Below, piece by piece: positions 10,781 to 25,799 of a DNA stretch of 34,458 nucleotides (position 1 is the first letter of the stretch; every line of letters starts with the position of its first letter). The notes beneath the pieces were generated by a model, which was not told where the DNA came from, did not search any database, and saw only the letters and a list, made by a program, of their open reading frames with translations. Origin of the DNA: Sphaeroforma sirkka (Eukaryota; Opisthokonta; Ichthyosporea; Ichthyophonida); NCBI GenBank assembly GCA_001586965.3, contig LUCW03001853.1:1-34458 (forward strand), given 5' to 3'. The position numbers and the translations under genes were made by a program.

Positions 10781-11420
10781 GGACGTTTTGAGTTAGGTGT
10801 CCTGTAATTGGAATTTTAGGTCTACTTTTCACTAGTCTTTTTATTTTTATAAACGTTAAGTTTAAAAGTTGAATCAACAAAAGTTTACGTTTAGTCTTTA
10901 TATATATTGAACCCGTTTACAAACCCCCCCCCCAAAAAAAAAAAACCCCCCCCCACCCTACCCCAATTGTATATAAACGTTGAAGCCTCAAAGGTATACT
11001 ATGTATACGGCTTTTAGCTTTTTAAAAAAAAAAAAAACGTAAAACAAGAAGCTGCTCCATACCCGACGGCCGACTACCCGAGAATTACATATTTGAAAAA
11101 AATAGACGCAGACGCAGTTCAAATCCCCGATATTTATTTATCTAACAAACGGTTAACCTTTTTTTAGCGGTTGATTTAAAAAATATATATTGCTTGTGTT
11201 TTTTATATTAAAAATACCTATAGGTTGATACAGTGAAACAGTGATGAGTAAATTTGTATTTTTTTTAAACTTAAAAAAATAAATACTATTTACCGTAGTA
11301 CGGACGACGGTACAAGTACCGACTACCAAGTGCGTAGTAATTTATTGCAGGAAAATTAGCAGTTGTAGAAGATCTGATTGGCCAAAAGTATAATGATTGG
11401 CACACATCTATTTGAATGGA
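10781..11420. other. AT-rich intergenic DNA with homopolymer runs
   Basis: Many T and A runs and no open frame of interest. It contains the C10-A12-C9 block listed separately. It may be the remains of a repeat but no termini are visible. Confidence 0.4.
10924..10954. repeat. C10-A12-C9 homopolymer block
   Basis: Three consecutive homopolymers: ten C, twelve A, nine C. The other strand reads as two G runs bracketing a T run. Such blocks are length-unstable and may also mark an assembly or sequencing weak point. Confidence 0.9.
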
Positions 11421-12120
11421 CTTGTGTCTGACTCTGGCCATGGTTCACTCACTGTAGACTGTAGTAGTAAGTAGGCTGTATGACGTATGTGTATGGAGTG
11501 TGGAGTCTGTGGACTGTGGACTCTCATCACTCATGTGCTCAGTGCGAGTGGCTGAGTGCTCACTGGTGCTCGAATACTCTAGTACCATATTTACGCTTCT
11601 TGGGCATTTTGGCAGAAGTGCGAGATTTCAAATTTTCATTCCAGGCCCTCAGGGGGCTCAGGGCTCAGGACTCAGGTGCCTCAAGCCCAAGGCTCACGGG
11701 TTACGGCTCTGATCACTGATCAGGGGCTCAGCCGCTCAGGCCTCAGGCCACAGGGCCGCAGGCCGCAGGGCTGCAGGCTGCCGGCAAAAGATTATTGTTT
11801 ACAATTTTACATACATCCAGTCATACAGTCATACATTTTTTAATACTATAAAATAAATATAAATATGTCCTTATTTTAGTTCCAACTCCACGAGTCCACG
11901 GGGTAAGGAGCTACCCCTATCTCTTTCTCTTTAAAAAAATACATTTATATTAAATCTTTTGCAGTAAATAGCTACTGTCTGGAGAGACTGCAGGTCTAAA
12001 AAATATTTAGTAAAAAATACACTACAGTTTAGTACAATCCATGGTGTGAAGTGTGTTACTACAATACTGTGCGCTGTACACCGTCTAACTTATAGTCGTT
12101 TAGTCGTATAGTCGTATGCT
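11421..12120. other. Cryptically simple DNA upstream of the phosphatase gene
   Basis: Short words recur without a strict period. GTGGACT/GTAGACT variants recur at 11450-11530, CTCAGG/GGCTCAGG and GCAGGC words at 11640-11785, and TAGTCGT words at 12090-12120. The 11640-11785 part is GC-rich within an AT-rich spacer. It has no recognisable gene, and I could not find terminal repeats that would make it a transposon. Confidence 0.45.
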
Positions 12121-12392
12121 GTATATGCGTTAAATTCTATGTTGTTGTTTGTCTGGGGTAGTCAAGATAATCAGAATACTGGTGCAAACAATAGCAATAG
12201 CAGTTGTAGAGCCACTGCCGATCCGAAGAAAGTTTGCCTTCCACTATCTTGAGTTGCGGGCCTTGAATAACTTGCTATCTGCCCGGATATCTCGAACCAC
12301 ATTATTTCATATACGAAGTAGTATCTGTATCATCTGTTACTCATACAAGACATCATCTCTATTTCGTATACTTTATACAACATACAACAACA

Positions 12393-15320
<2,928 letters not shown>

Positions 15321-15500
15321 ACAGTGCGTTTGTCTACATATATATATTAATCTACTCATAGTAAAATTAGTTGTCGATACCTAAAAACAATTATACTGAA
15401 GCGGATGCGACCTTCTCGATTTTACCATGAACGCTCACTTCCTTCAATAGTGCGTCGAGTAAACTCTCGCACAAGCAACATTGATGGTATCAAATCCGTG

Positions 15501-15907
15501 CTAGCTGTTTAATTGGAACCAGATATGTATGGATTTCTGTGTAGATATCTGTATATAAGGGTGCTGAGTAGTACATGTCGAGGTGCGTATGAACAGAGCT
15601 GTACAATCCCTATGCTCTAGTGCGACATTGTGACTATAGCTACCATCACCAATTTTCCACATGAAGGCTATCACCAATAAAAATAGCGCCTCCAACGTCT
15701 GATGCGTTCTCCACGATGCCTCCCGTACGCCAAACGGCATCCTCACAAATCTATACGGACCTAAGGGAGTCGTAAACTTCAGGTACTTGCGAGATTTCTC
15801 CGCCACTTCCAACTGACGGAAACACTGGCCCAGATCCACCGTAGTGATTTAATCTTCGCCTGTCATATTAGACAACCATTCCTTCTCCGTAGGAATATAA
15901 TACCTGC
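15501..15907 (-). mobile_element. Old Ty3/gypsy reverse transcriptase fragment
   Basis: On the minus strand the translation contains DLGQCFRQLEVAEKSRKYLK and FTTPLGPYRFVRMPFGVREA, which correspond to the DLxxGYHQI and TPFGxYxFxRMPFG blocks of Ty3/gypsy reverse transcriptases. The lead-in YYIPTEKEWLSNM lies just upstream, to about 15907. It is a broken, isolated scrap of a pol gene. It is much more diverged from the family than the nested elements at 18488-33708 and not from the same subfamily. No LTRs can be assigned to it. It looks old. Confidence 0.75.
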
Positions 15908-17457
15908 CCGTCTTATTCTAGTTCTTCAGATATTAAGTAGACACACGTGCGCCGCTCGTCTGGAGAGGCCGACTCCACGTCCGGAGTCTAAAACATTGAA
16001 CGTGTCGAAGGGCACCACCCATCCCAAACCGTAGGTCTATGTTGCCCACACCATTCCTCGCCCCAACCTTCTATCAGAAGACAAAGCTCGCTACTTAGAT
16101 ATGCGCCACACGCCAGAAATTAACAGAATACAACATAAAGGAGGCACAGTGAGATGGATTGGCTACACCACCAACAAGCACACCAACAAGCAATCTATTT
16201 TTTGTTTTTTTTCAACTGTTCGTCGACAACTCAGGATCAAGACGCAGATGGTGTATTATTCAATGCAGAGTTTTTCATAATCAGTTTGACGGTCGATATT
16301 TGTGCAATGTTTATGGAATAAGATTGTATTTATCTATCAACTGTAAGACTCGTATCCATCTGTATGGGGACCATATAATTGATGCACTACTTGAATCCAA
16401 TCGCCTCAACATGTTTCGGCTACCGGTAAATCAAAACCGACGACACTAGTACAGCATTCTGATACAACAGATGGGTCGATGTAGCGTTAGAGCACACGAA
16501 CTCTAATATCATCAAGAAACCCACCGCTGAAACCGAGCCGAGGTTCAGTTCCGTGAATGAGGTAACGGGAAACGCTTTGTTAAAAGTAGTTTTTGATTTT
16601 ACAACAGGGCTTATGGTTTTAACCTATGCCGTGGTAAAATGGGTAACCATGTTAGCCTTGGTCGAAACTGGATATGGATGCAGATATGAACAGAATTTTG
16701 CCACTAAACGGCAGCGTTGATGCAATTTCCGCCATAAAGGTACCTGAGAGTTGTTGCAGTTACAGCTGAACACTGCAACACAAGTCTTACATTCTCTACC
16801 TAATCACCCATCGCAACATCAAACAACAGATGTTCAATCGCCTATGACACTACGGAAAACTATGACGCTAAAACATACACGATATCCAGGACATAATCAA
16901 ATATCCCACGGTTCACATATGGAGCACGTCCCGCCACAAATTAGACCACGCATGTAGGAGTCACAATCTATACATGTCCAACCAATGCAACACTGCCACA
17001 AGATCATACGTCGCAGCAGGTACATGATGTCGCCAAAATTGAAAGCAAACGGGAAATCTGTTTATTGGGATCGACTATAGGCAAGATTCTGCCTTGACAT
17101 GCCCTTCCAGGCCTCCACCTACGCCAAACAGATATGATGCTAAAGAATAATCTTGGGAGTTGGATATGACATGAAGTCCATTCTCTAGTCTGTCAGTGAG
17201 TACACCATCATGTGCACCACCAGGACATAGCACGTTAGCGTTGCTCAATCCAGCACCGACGTTTTTAGGTACATTAAGCGCGTCAGCTATCATTGTCCTA
17301 CGGACGTCAGTCCGTTGTGGCAATTTTTCCTTTCTAGAGGATCATGGATCATCTTAGACTATATTCGACAAAGAATTTTATGGTGATTCCTGGACCAATA
17401 GATTTCGACCTATATGATTTCTTTGAGATGGAACAGCAGTGAAGAATAGTTTCCTCA
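15908..17457. other. Unclassified, probably repeat-derived DNA
   Basis: No host gene is recognised. Short open frames exist (16159-16449 +, 17075-17323 -) without identifiable domains. Lying between a gypsy scrap and other repeats, it is most likely decayed element sequence, but that is inference from context. Confidence 0.35.
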
Positions 17458-17660
17458 TCCAGCAGGAACTTGTCGATGAGAGTTACGGCTGTAACTCGAT
17501 CCAACTCCGGACTGCTGACTAAATACTTTTACCTTCATGTCTTAAGCGTATCTTGGTTTAACTGCAATTTAGGAGACTGAACTACCGTAATTATTAATGT
17601 CTGCTCTGATGAAGGGTAGTAAACTAGTATTTTCACATTTTCACATTGAATTTTTTCTCT
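17458..17660 (+). repeat. Direct repeat, copy 1
   Basis: It shares a long block with 18048-18222: AACTTGTCGATGA, then GTTACGGCTGTAACT, CCGGACTGCTGACTAAATAC, GTCTTAAGCGTATCTTGG and GGAGACTGAACTA, ending in ATTTTCACATTTTCACATTG. This copy holds extra bases near its 3' part. The two copies start about 590 bp apart and are roughly 90% identical where alignable. They could be termini of a small decayed element or a local duplication. Confidence 0.8.
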
Positions 17661-17730
17661 CTGCTATATCTTTGCGGATGCTCACTTCCGTCTAATCATC
17701 TTACAGCTTGTAAAAGTTTAGCTTATATGT

Positions 17731-17871
17731 CGTCTATAACAATTATAAAATGATAGTTGACTTTATTCACCTTTGATCGTCTATAAGAATTTTATAATGG
17801 TAGTTGCCTTTATTCAACTTCGATCGTCTATAACAATTATATAATGATAGTTGACTTTATTCACCTTCGTG
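17731..17871 (+). repeat. 47-bp tandem repeat, three copies
   Basis: Three adjacent 47-bp units start at 17731, 17778 and 17825, each beginning CGTCTATAA and containing ATAGTTGACTTTATTCA or a close variant. Copies 1 and 3 are closest to one another. The array lies between the two copies of the larger direct repeat. It is non-coding. Confidence 0.9.
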
Positions 17872-18047
17872 AAAATTTTGGCTAGATGACATCCAGTTGA
17901 GGGCTACTACCCCAATTTGACCCGGCAACGATAGGCAACAATCTCAGTTGTCTCATTGTGAGAATATGGATAACAGCTTTCACAAATAAGCTATCTTGTT
18001 TTTGTTCTGTTTTTGTTAAAATATATGTTGTATTTGATTTAGCATTG

Positions 18048-18222
18048 TCCAGGAAGAACTTGTCGATGATAGTTACGGCTGTAACTTGATCCAAGTCCGG
18101 ACTGCTGACTAAATACTTTTACATCCATGTCTTAAGCGTATCTTGGTTTGTATTAACTGCAATTTAGGAGACTGAACTAGTATTTTCACATTTTCACATT
18201 GAGATTTTTCCTCTTCTAACGT
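18048..18222 (+). repeat. Direct repeat, copy 2
   Basis: The partner of 17458-17660, with the same word order and the same terminal ATTTTCACATTTTCACATTG. It lies about 265 bp upstream of the first LTR of the nested elements. The intervening 18223-18487 is less AT-rich, has a minus-strand open frame (18298-18486) of unknown nature, and shows no recognised feature. Confidence 0.8.
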
Positions 18223-18487
18223 TGGTCCAACAAGGAGATCGCGGCAATGGCCCGGCGCCAATACTACTACCAACTGGTTATGGGTAAACCGCCAACCTCA
18301 AACCGAGACACAGCCAGACACGACAGCTTCAATCGCTGCTTCGAGTCTACACCAATCCGGCTCTGTGCTATGATTGTAACGAATACGTACATGTTCACAT
18401 TGCTCGACTAACGCACCGACGGCTGTCTCTGCCCTGTCTGCCCCGGTAGCTACAAGGTCACTACCAGCCACTTTACCTGCATCCAAC

Positions 18488-19079
18488 TGTAGAAATACGG
18501 CCTCCGGTCAGTCTAAAATATCAAGATCAATTGAGATAATACATTGGTTTTTATTTGTATTTTAAATAATTTAATACAAGCTCTTTTTCCAATATTTCCA
18601 AAGTGTCCTAAATTCACTTTGATGGCTCCAATAGCCTGAGTATTTGGTATGACTCATCTACTTGAACCTATTTGAGACATTAGTAGATGTAGGATATTAT
18701 AAACTAAATTTTATAATCTCCGAACTACTACTTATAGATTTTGGTCCTCCCGCCAATCTCCAAAATCCAATAAGTCTTTTTCTTTTAACTTTTCTTCAGA
18801 TGGAACTTTATTTATATCAGCTAATGTATTAACGTGACTTACGTTATTATGTCTATTTACAAATTAGGCAAGTGGTCATGAACACTTAGTACTTCTAGTG
18901 AAAATTATTCAATAAAGAACAGCTAGAGGTACGCCCTGTGTGATCGAGGATATTTAGGCTCTTAACAAGAGGCAGTCCCGATCATTCTTGCACAAGCTAC
19001 CACTGCTAAATCCTAACTGACTAAATTGTATTTTAGTTTAATATAGTTTGAAACCTAGCAATTTCCATCGAAGTTTACA
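18488..19079 (+). repeat. LTR A (5' LTR of the outer element)
   Basis: 592 bp with TG...CA ends (TGTAGAAATACGG ... CGAAGTTTACA). It has AATAAA at about 18911, a plausible polyadenylation signal in the transcribed part. It is nearly identical by eye to the other three LTRs, which are in the opposite orientation. Confidence 0.93.
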
Positions 19080-19810
19080 TATTTTTCAGTTAAATAGTAG
19101 TTACAGTAGTGTACTGCTTCTAGACTGTCTGACATCGATTTACTATCCAGCAAATACTATGGCTAAGGGTACTTCTAAAGGCAAGGGAGCCGCTAGCTCT
19201 AAGCCTGCTAAGCCTGCCGAGGTTCCTGAGGTCCCTGTGGAAACATCTAGCCTGTCTGGAGTTGAGCCTGCCGAGGATACTGTTGGGGAAGCAAATTCTG
19301 AGGTTGGTACAGAGGATTATTCTGAGGATGACTCGTCGGATCCTAAAGCCTTGGAAGAAGAGGTATCTACTACTGCGGAAAGGCTCGCCAGCGTCCGTGT
19401 ATCACCTAGGAGTGAAGCTCAGGACCCCAGCTTGCCCCTGACTACGTGCCGTCAAATATTGGGGATAAACGTCGAAAGGCTGGAAAATTCGTGGATACGA
19501 ATGTCGGGGGCATTATAACTCCACATCTAAAGGACACTCCAGCACTAATCCGGCGTGAAAAGGAAGTATTGGACCTGTCCGAAAATTTCGGTTTCGCCAT
19601 CGATGGAGAAGCCATTCCATTCAGCTCAAATCTTGGGGCCGAAGCTGAGGACGCCATAACTCGACAACGAGTGGTTGGATCCTCTCAATCTCGACGCTAA
19701 TTGAACCGCACTGAAGCGTTCTTGAAGGAGCTAGCGGCAGCAGCAGTTGTGGACCCCTCTATCTTGTCCCACGTGGCTGATATTCTTCCTATACCGAAGA
19801 AGAAGAAATA

Positions 19811-19884
19811 TTCCGGGCCGAGTTTCGAACCCGAGACCTACTGGTTTACCAGCCAGTATGTTTACCACTAAGCCAGTTACCACT
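19811..19884 (-). other. tRNA-like sequence antisense in gag (outer copy)
   Basis: The minus-strand reading has a good A box (TGGCTTAGTGG) and a good B box (GGTTCGAAAC) at tRNA spacing. It has a T arm with G-U pairs, a D arm with three of four pairs, and an anticodon-like hairpin (TACTGG/CCAGTA) with an eight-base loop containing GGT. It resembles tRNA-Thr most. The acceptor stem does not pair, so this is a tRNA-derived fragment or pseudogene, not a working tRNA. The identical arrangement occurs in the inner element. Confidence 0.6.
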
Positions 19885-20850
19885 GGCGAGAGAGAAAATA
19901 TTTCAAAATTTAATCTCTATAGCTCTGATGCTACCATTGACCATCCTCTTGACAAACCTAACCCTGTCAGAGGATATGATCGTATGGAACTCGATGAGGC
20001 TTACCATCCTCGTAATATCGACCCTCATTTGCCAACTAACCCTGGTAATCACGATTTTGGCAATCGCTACACCAGTACCTCGTTAGAGAGTTCCCGCTCT
20101 AATCCTGAGGATGAGGAAGTGAGAACCAGACATACTCGTCTCAGGCTATTACGCTCTGGTATGCAAGTCCTTGAGGACCGTCTATTGAATGACTCTGACC
20201 TTGACGATAGGAAAGCGGATAACATTCGCTATCTAATCGATAACAAGAGAAAGGAAATAGACACCATCTTGGCACTAGCAGCTCGTAGCACTGAGCATGA
20301 GCCTCGTGAACGCTTAGAACCAAGCTTTATAAAGCAACTAGGTAACGCGCAGGCTGAGGTCGATTTCTCTACTAATGAGATTACAGTGGAGACACTGAAG
20401 GCCTTCGACCAACTTAAGGAGTATGCCAGCCTTAAGGATAAGCAGATGATGAATGCCTTTATTCATTTCTGTGAGTCAGGTGAATGGCGAACTATCTTGA
20501 AGGCCCATGAGCCCAACTGGAAAGCCCTACCCTGGCACCAGTTGCGTGAAAATATACTTAACACCTTTTTTGAAGATGCACGTGAGCGTGAACTTCTAGA
20601 GTCTCGCGAGTTCTTTGCGAACGATACCACTATTCGAGGCGCTCTAGCTCATATGACACATATGAATACTCGGATGGGTGGTCGTACCTATACTGGCGAA
20701 TATTCATTAATTTGTCAGATGATGGAGACTCTGGGAGCTAACCTCTTTAAGAAAGTCAATGATGACATTATCTCCTATGGTGATTTGCGATCTATGCCTT
20801 GGTCTGTCTTTGAGAAGATAGTACACAAGCATACCAATTCCTCTACTAGA

Positions 20851-20854
20851 GTAC
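20851..20854. repeat. Target-site duplication GTAC, left copy
   Basis: The four bases before the inner element. The same four follow it at 28512-28515. Removing the inner element and one GTAC gives sequence that matches the same place in the inner element's own gag. Confidence 0.88.
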
Positions 20855-21449
20855 TGTAAACTTCGATGGAAATTACTAGGTTTCAAACTATATTAAACTA
20901 AAATACAATTTAGTCAGTTAGGATTTAGCAGTGGTAGCTTGTGCAAGAATGATCGGGACTGCCTCTTGTTAAGAGCCTAAATATCCTCGATCACACAGGG
21001 CGTACCTCTAGCTGTTCTTTATTGAATAATTTTCACTAGAAGTACTAAGTGTTCATGACCACTTGCCTAATTTGTAAATAGACATAATAACGTAAGTCAC
21101 GTTAATACATTAGCTGATATAAATAAAGTTCCATCTGAAGAAAAGTTAAAAAAAGAAAAAGACTTATTGGATTTTGGAGATTGGCGGGAGGACCAAAATC
21201 TATAAGTAGTAGTTCGGAGATTATAAAATTTAGTTTATAATATCCTACATCTACTAATGTCTCAAATAGGTTCAAGTAGATGAGCCATACCAAATACTCA
21301 GGCTATTGGAGCCATCAAAGTGAATTTAGAACACTTTGGAAATATTGGAAAAAGAGCTTGTACTAAATTATTTAAAATACAAATAAAAACCAATGTATTA
21401 TCTCAATTGATCTTGATATTTTAGACTGACCGGAGGCCGTATTTCTACA
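20855..21449 (-). repeat. LTR B (3' LTR of the inner element)
   Basis: 595 bp, starting TGTAAACTTCGATGG and ending GTATTTCTACA on the plus strand, that is, in reverse orientation. It directly abuts GTAC of the interrupted outer gag. Confidence 0.93.
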
Positions 21450-21576
21450 TAGCCCCCAGTAGCTTTTAGAACTACGAACGTACGTTAAGATACGATCTAG
21501 TTGGTAAAGCGAAAACCAAAGTAAAAACGGTTTCGGTCATGACTTATCGAGTAAGTATGTGCCTATATGTACGAGT

Positions 21577-22900
21577 TCAAGACTCATGTTGTACTCTATG
21601 TCGTTTAGTATTTGGTCCAGTAACCATTTCCGATGTAGGCGCCTTACGTTTATTATTTGGTAAGGTAATAGCCAAAGGCTGTTCTTCATTAGTAGGTAAG
21701 TTTGAACAATTTTCTGCACTGTAGGTAAGCAGATCAGAAAGTTTAGTCACGTAGGAAGTAGGTGGCAAATAGGGAATTTCAGATCCGTCAGGGTTTGTAG
21801 TCGCCCGAGGAAACCCTTTTCGTTTATCTCGTGTGTTCTTATGTAAACGCTTATTCCATTTCTTATTAAAAATACGAAGAAAGTCGCGAGATTCACGAAA
21901 TGCATCGGAGGTTAGCCAAGCTACTGTCCCATCCATGAAACGGGTCTTGTAGTAAGTGTAACCGTCTTCGGATGTTTTATCAATTATATCTTTGACTTGT
22001 GACTCCATAACTGGTATATCAGAATCAAATGAGCGAGCGAATGAGAGTTCGGAGGTAGGGATACGGTGAGTGCCTAGATTGGTTGCGCTAGTACCATCAA
22101 TGTTATTCACTTCGTAAGTATCACTCTTCTCATCATGGTAGGAAATAACAAAAGGTCCTATCGTCTTAGAAGAGAGTTCGGTAACGTTGGCGTTTCGATT
22201 TATAATGTTAACGTAATCGCCGACTTTGAACTGAACAATGTTCTTAGTGTTATTCCATCGGTCATACGCTTTAAGTAGGACGCGATTCTTGTGCTCGAGT
22301 AAACAGGGGTAAACAACGTTCTGCATATGCTCGATCTTTTGTGGCCACGGGGTAGCGTGTTTCTCGGGCGCAGTTTTATCAAACGTTGCTTGTAATTCAC
22401 TATAGCGGCCAAAGAAATAGTGAAACGGGAGTGTTCCAGTTTGAGGATTCATGCAGTTATTCATTTGAGTCTGAACCCATTTCAAATGATAAGGCCACAT
22501 ATCCTCAACGTCGTCTAGTGCGGTACGCAAGAGTTTCTTAAGTTCTCTATGACGTGTCTCATTTGCACCCTGCGTTTGAGGTTTGTAAGGAACACCACGC
22601 CTATGGGTCATGCCTGATACGAGTATAAGTGCCTCCATTACGTCGGTACAAAACTCACTACCGTTATCAGAACATAGTACTCGGGGGAAACCGAAGTCAT
22701 TAAAGACGAAATAGCATAATTCTGCCACTGTTTGTGAACGTTTGTTCGGTATTGCATAAAGCAAGTTATAGCCCGAAGCCACACATAAGAAATGACAGAT
22801 ATATACATCGCCAGTATGCTTGGATCGTGGGAGTTTAACCAAATCGACTATGACTCGGCGCATCGGTTGGTCTTCTGTCATACTTTTTTTAGGGGTGCCC
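21577..22900 (-). mobile_element. Inner element: integrase core and chromodomain-like tail (fossil)
   Basis: The minus-strand reading contains a DDE integrase core. VIVDLVKLPRSKHTGD holds the first acidic residue, VLCSDNGSEF the second, and PQTQGANETRHRELKKLL the third. The C-terminal part has VKDIIDKTSEDG, then YYKTRFMDGTVAWLTSDAF and DFLRIFNKKW, which fit the strand-strand-helix layout of a chromodomain. In chromoviruses such a domain steers integration to marked chromatin. The end is basic. Confidence 0.85.
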
Positions 22901-24900
22901 AACCGTATCGCTTGATCTGGTTCTTTTCACAATCAGTACAGCGTCGGTATACTTCACGTATGGTTTCTTTCAGCGCCGGGTGATCAAGCCCTGCACGAAT
23001 AGCTATTTTATAAGTATGCTCATATGCTCGATGCGTTAAATTATGTATAATTTTAACTCTACTTTCGAGCTCCTCTAAGTCAGTCAGATTCTGCGTAACG
23101 CTGGCTGGATGAACCATAGTCCTGTTGGAAAGGGCAACCTCAGTATCAGGAGGGGTAGAGTCCTGAGATACATAATTGACAACATTGGATTGTTGAAGTA
23201 TCTTCTTCAGTTGTTTCGCAACTCCTGGCTGTACTTTAAGCAGCGCTTTAAGTAGTTGAGTGCGAGCTTCAGGTTCTCTTAGAGTTTTGAGTCTTTGATC
23301 CATGGCCTTAGCTAGTTCCATGTTTTTACGATCTAATGCCGTTTCAATCGGCATTACCTCGACTGCAATCTTGTTGGGTGCATGTGTTGTACGAGTCTTG
23401 AGCTTTTGTTCAAACTCTTTAGACTCCTCTAGTTTAGCTAAGAATTCGGTTGAGGGTTTCCACTTAGTGGTACCTGCAGGACCGATGCGACAAACAATGG
23501 TGTGTTTCCAAGGCGTCTTCTTAATAGAATAGGATCCCTGATACAAGAACGTGTCGGTTTCACGGTCGACATAAATAGGTTCGTCTTGAATCATATTAAT
23601 TAAATCACGTATCCATGGGTCGGAGTTACGTAAGGGACAACACAGCGTAATGGTAGATTTAGTAATATTAACATAATTTAACAACTGTGCGATAAGTTGA
23701 CAAGGTGGGTTAGCCCACGCATTATGCTTTGATAAGTCAAGCTGAAATGCATCACCTTTAGGATGAGTCAACGACCTATATTCAGAAACCTGTTTGTTAT
23801 GTTCTGCGGCGAACATATCAACAGTAAATGGACCCCATCGTGATTGAGCGAGGTTAAACCATTTCTTATTTAGCATCCAATCGGTTGCTAATAACTCTTT
23901 GACTGTTTTCTGGTAGTCGGGCACAAGTCGAGAGAGCATGTCAGGAAGATGGTTATGTATTCCTGGAATGTGTGTTATATTAAAAGCGAACTTGGCAATA
24001 ATGTCATGCCAGCGGCTCACCAACTGTGAATCAGGGTTCATATCTTTTAAGTATGTTAAAGACTTTTGATCACAGGCGACAGTAAAGTAACTTCCATAAA
24101 GGTAGTCTTTAAACTGTCTTAGCGCAGTAACTATAGCAAGGAGCTCTTGTTTAACGGTAGGGTAATTCCGTTGACTCTTATTATAACTCTTGCTAAAGAA
24201 TTGTATGTAGCGCGGTTTACCATTTATCGTTTGGTAAAGCACTCCACCTACCGCTCGATCTGAAGCGTCGGTTGCTACTTGGAATGGGACACCATCCACA
24301 GGGTACTGCATGATGGGTGCGTCCATTACTTTACTTTTGACTAGTTTAAATGCATCATCACATTCTTTAGTCCAAAGCTTTCCCAAAGGTCCTTTGTGCA
24401 GCCGTAGGTGACTGAAAGGCTTTAAGTAATGAGAAAGATGCGGTACCGAATCCGAGAAGAAGTTAACAAACCCACACACAGAGTTCACATCTCTTCCAGT
24501 AATTGGTGTTGATAAATCCAACAGAAACTGTTTCTTGCCAGGATCAATTTCTACCCCTGCTGCAGATACTTTGTAGCCAAGTAAGTGAATAGTATCTTTA
24601 GCAAAAGAACACTTGTCTTCGTTAATCTTAAGTTTAGCATGATTAAGTCGCTTTAAGACTTCTTTAACGAGTTTAGCATGTTCATGTGCTGTCTTTGTAA
24701 AGATAACTATATCATCTAAATAGACTGATACGTTATACGACAGGTCCGCAAATAGTTCCATCATAACTTGTTGGAAGAAAGAAGGTAACATGTGTAAGCC
24801 TTCAGGTGCACCTTTAAACTGGTACTTCTTACCTTGCCAAGTAAAGGAAAAGTATTTCCTATGAGGCTCATATATCTATAGTTGATGGAATGCAGCTTTT
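22900..24900 (-). mobile_element. Inner element: RT, RNase H, methyltransferase-like module, integrase zinc finger (fossil)
   Basis: In order on the minus strand come the following. The reverse transcriptase palm has YLDDIVIF (about 24710). RNase H runs from ATDASDRAVGGVLY (about 24270) to HLPDMLSRLV (about 23940). A module at about 23570-23880 contains WGPFTVDMFAAEHNK and NAWANPPCQLIAQLL. The HHCC zinc finger of integrase (HRAYEHTYK ... CTDCEKN) lies at about 22920-23040. The module after RNase H resembles the Dam-like domain found at the same position in DIRS elements. This is one of the least damaged parts of either copy. Confidence 0.85.
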
Positions 24901-25780
24901 AAGTCTATCTTGGAAAAGATAGTCGCACCTCCATTTTGCGTAGTATCTCGCTTATCTTAGGTAAGGGAAAACTATGTTGCGGAATTAGTTTGTTGATTGG
25001 CGACAGGTCTAGTACTACTCTTGTTTTACTAAACGTTCCATCAGATTTATATTGATCGACCGCTAAGAGAGCTAAGTTAACTGGGGTTGCATCATAATTG
25101 ATTTCAATTAGACCCTGTTTTAACCAATCTTCGATTTGGGTTTTGACAACGTCTTTGTGTCTCCAACTCACGTAGTTATGTGAAGGACACTTTAACTTAG
25201 AGAAGTCGACGTTTGTTAAGTCAAGTCTAACGTACCCATTAGAGAACTTAAACATACACCAGTCAGTTATTGCAATCTTCCTGTTTTGTATAATTAAGTC
25301 CATAATTATATCGGTGAAGTGCGGAATCATATCCTTTGCTTCACCTTCCGGAGGTTTAGGTATCTTTAACATATTATCATCTGACTGATCTTTATTCGGG
25401 TCTAGCCCATTAGGCAGACCAGTGAGAGTTATACCTAAACTGAGAAGATCAGTCATACCTATAATTAAATCGTATTTTGAGACATGTCAGTAACGATTAG
25501 GTGAGTCTTCACTTCTCTTCTATCTGACAGCATTATGTGTGCATAGTCAATGGCTTGTTCGCAAGTAGTAACTTTGCCATTTCCCAAGATTAAATCAGTT
25601 GTTTCGTTATGGACAGCCATATCTGTAGCGTAGGCTACTCGGCGTGAGATAGCAGAGACTTCAGCCCTGGATCAAATAGTGCCATAACCTTTTCTCCATT
25701 TACGAAAACTGCTTGAAAGATACGTTCATCTCCTTTGGTATGGATTTTATTGAACATTTTCTCATAATCTTGCTCTAGTG
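24900..25780 (-). mobile_element. Inner element: protease and N-terminal RT region (fossil)
   Basis: It corresponds to the retropepsin-like protease region (about 25490-25760) followed by the linker and first RT blocks (VVLDLSPINKLIPQHSFPLP at about 25000). The same order is seen in the outer copy. It is broken. Confidence 0.8.
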
Positions 25781-25799
25781 CACACATATGGTACTGTCA

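Larger units (their letters stand above)
19159..20854 (+). mobile_element. Outer element: leader and gag (fossil)
   Basis: Gag begins MAKGTSKGKGAASSKPAKPA, continues with an acidic stretch, and later contains a helix-rich region (for example ALAHMTHMNTRMGGRTYTGE) typical of a capsid-like gag. The reading is open over most of its 3' part. A tRNA-like sequence lies antisense within it (19811-19884). It stops at the insertion point of the inner element and resumes after 28511. It is broken. The identification as gag rests on position and on the zinc-binding segment downstream. Confidence 0.8.
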
